From Balneolaceae bacterium (GTDB lineage Bacteria; Bacteroidota; Rhodothermia; Balneolales; Balneolaceae), in assembly GCA_021767245.1 (NCBI GenBank), contig JAASTO010000127.1, positions 1 through 7,545 on the forward strand: a stretch of DNA of 7,545 nt. The letters are read 5' to 3'. Positions within the stretch are counted from its first letter, which is position 1. Every line of letters begins with the position of its first letter. Positions 6,695 through 7,545 of the stretch are shown here, one piece after another. Position numbers and translations under genes: made by a program. Under the pieces are notes generated by a model. That model was given only the letters and a program-made list of their open reading frames with translations. It ran no database searches and had not been told where the DNA came from.

Positions 6695-6732
6695 TAAAAA
6701 AGCCTCGTCCAAAAACATTTGAACGAGGCTTT
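6695..6732 (-). terminator. Rho-independent terminator of rpsA
   Basis: On the - strand AAAGCCTCGT (complement of 6723-6732) pairs over ten bases with ACGAGGCTTT (complement of 6699-6708) around a 14-base loop, and is followed by a T-run (the A-run at 6696-6701 on the + strand). It lies 25 bases after the rpsA stop. Its GCCTC/GAGGC core is like that of the terminator at 6022-6069. Confidence 0.88.
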
Positions 6733-6756
6733 AAATCAGTTAGCTAAATGTGAAGA

Positions 6757-7545
6757 TCACTCTTCTTCGTCAGAGTCTTCTTCTGTTTTCTTTTTAGCTT
6801 TGGCGGCGTCAGCTTTTTTCTGAGCTTCAGCTTTTTCCTTTTCTTCCATGTCAGCTTTCAAAGCAGCCAAACCTGACATTTCACCCAGTGTTGGGGCACC
6901 GGTTTCCATGTTAGAAGATTCAACTTTCTTCTTGGCTTTCTTTGCTTTGTTCTTGTCTGAATCCAGCTGACTCAATTCAATGTTCTTGCTGTTTTCATCA
7001 AAGTTAAGAACAAAAGCATCTTCAACCTTATCGCCTTCCTTGTACTCTGCTTCAGTAGCTTTAGAGTAGTTCAGGAATGCTTCGGCACCTAATGGAAGCT
7101 TAACAAATACGCCTTTGTCAGTGGTTTTGATCACTTCACCTTCCACTTTATTTCCTGGCGCGTATGCTTCAGCATATTTCTTCCAGGGGTTGTCTTCAAC
7201 TTGCTTGTGTCCAAGTGTAATCCTTCTGTTATCGAAGTCCACGCCGAGGATCACAACCTCGATCTCCTGATCTTTGTCAACAACCTCATTCGGGTGGTCA
7301 ACTTTCTCAGTCCAGCTTAAGTCAGATACGTGGATCAGGCCATCGATACCGGGCTCGAGTTCAACAAACACACCGAAGTTGGTGAGGTTGCGAACGATAC
7401 CGGTATGCTTAGAACCGACTGGGAATCTTTCCAGGATATCTGCCCATGGATCTTCTTCAAGTTGCTTAACACCAAGAGAGATCTTCTTCTCGTCTTCGTT
7501 GATATTCAGAACGATACATTCGATGATGTCGTCTTTCTCAACCAG
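6757..7545 (-). CDS. rpsA: 30S ribosomal protein S1, C-terminal part (5' partial)
   Basis: The frame is open to the window edge and gives 262 visible residues; the N-terminal repeats lie outside. The GTG at 7369-7371 falls inside an S1 repeat (NFGVFVELEPGIDG), so it is not a start. S1 binds mRNA on the small ribosomal subunit and helps initiation on leaders with weak Shine-Dalgarno sequences. Visible are the end of one S1 (OB-fold) repeat (residues 1-34, ending EEDPW), one full repeat (about 35-121: HTGIVRNLTNFGVFVELE, GLIHVSDLSW, RRITLGHKQ, EDNPW) and a more divergent last repeat (about 122-195, GEVIKTTDKGVFVKLP). After these comes a tail of about 65 residues: a lysine run (KNKAKKAKKKV), a short conserved-looking GAPTLGEMSGLAALKADM, then alternating Lys/Glu/Ala and an acidic end (EEDSDEEE). 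The stop is at 6757, followed by a terminator. Confidence 0.96.
   Translation of the reverse strand: MVEKDDIIECIVLNINEDEKKISLGVKQLEEDPWADILERFPVGSKHTGIVRNLTNFGVFVELEPGIDGLIHVSDLSWTEKVDHPNEVVDKDQEIEVVILGVDFDNRRITLGHKQVEDNPWKKYAEAYAPGNKVEGEVIKTTDKGVFVKLPLGAEAFLNYSKATEAEYKEGDKVEDAFVLNFDENSKNIELSQLDSDKNKAKKAKKKVESSNMETGAPTLGEMSGLAALKADMEEKEKAEAQKKADAAKAKKKTEEDSDEEE

Noticed and set aside
6662..6718. Longer start (ATG at 6718) for the secreted protein
   Set aside because: The extra codons read through the rpsA terminator stem and would place a non-signal sequence before the signal peptide.
7369..7371. GTG as start of a short S1-domain protein
   Set aside because: Translation upstream to 7545 continues an intact S1 repeat, so this is an internal valine codon of rpsA.

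Overview
The window most resembles a Gram-negative member of the Bacteroidota/Balneolota/Rhodothermota group. This is inferred from three things: an outer-membrane Omp85 barrel and a lipobox lipoprotein, a promoter-like element matching the Bacteroidota -7 consensus (TAnnTTTG) upstream of the MoxR gene, and a ribosomal protein S1 with a long Lys/Glu tail. No genus can be assigned without a search. Base composition looks even and moderate throughout, with no obvious foreign island.

Left part (1-2828, + strand). The window opens inside a gene for a membrane subunit of a cation/proton antiporter (MrpD/NuoM/NuoN superfamily); its N-terminus lies outside. After a 93-bp gap with a possible promoter comes a TTG-started gene for a secreted, POTRA-less Omp85/BamA-TamA-like outer-membrane barrel.

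Middle (2845-4900, - strand). Convergent with the barrel gene, only 16 bases away, is a gene for an uncharacterised TPR-like lipoprotein. Upstream of it in the same direction is uppP (undecaprenyl-diphosphatase), and the two may be co-transcribed. A 77-bp divergent region separates uppP from a MoxR-family AAA+ ATPase gene (4978-5979, + strand). A strong candidate promoter for the MoxR gene overlaps the 5' end of uppP. The MoxR gene ends at a terminator that looks bidirectional.

Right part (6087-7545, - strand). Reading leftward from the window end: the 3' two thirds or so of rpsA (ribosomal protein S1, N-terminus outside), a rho-independent terminator, a 122-residue secreted protein of unknown family, a 92-bp gap (6201-6292) with nothing convincing beyond a weak CATTCC/GGAATG inverted repeat, and a 37-residue single-span membrane microprotein. 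The last runs into the shared terminator from the opposite side to MoxR.

Taken together the genes are mostly envelope housekeeping (ion homeostasis, outer-membrane barrel, lipid-carrier recycling, lipoprotein, MoxR chaperone) plus translation. I see no CRISPR array, insertion sequence, tRNA, rRNA, integrase or defence cassette. The least explained items are the two small - strand genes between rpsA and MoxR, the lipoprotein beside uppP, and the MoxR gene standing without its usual downstream partner. No stretch over 300 bases is without a gene.
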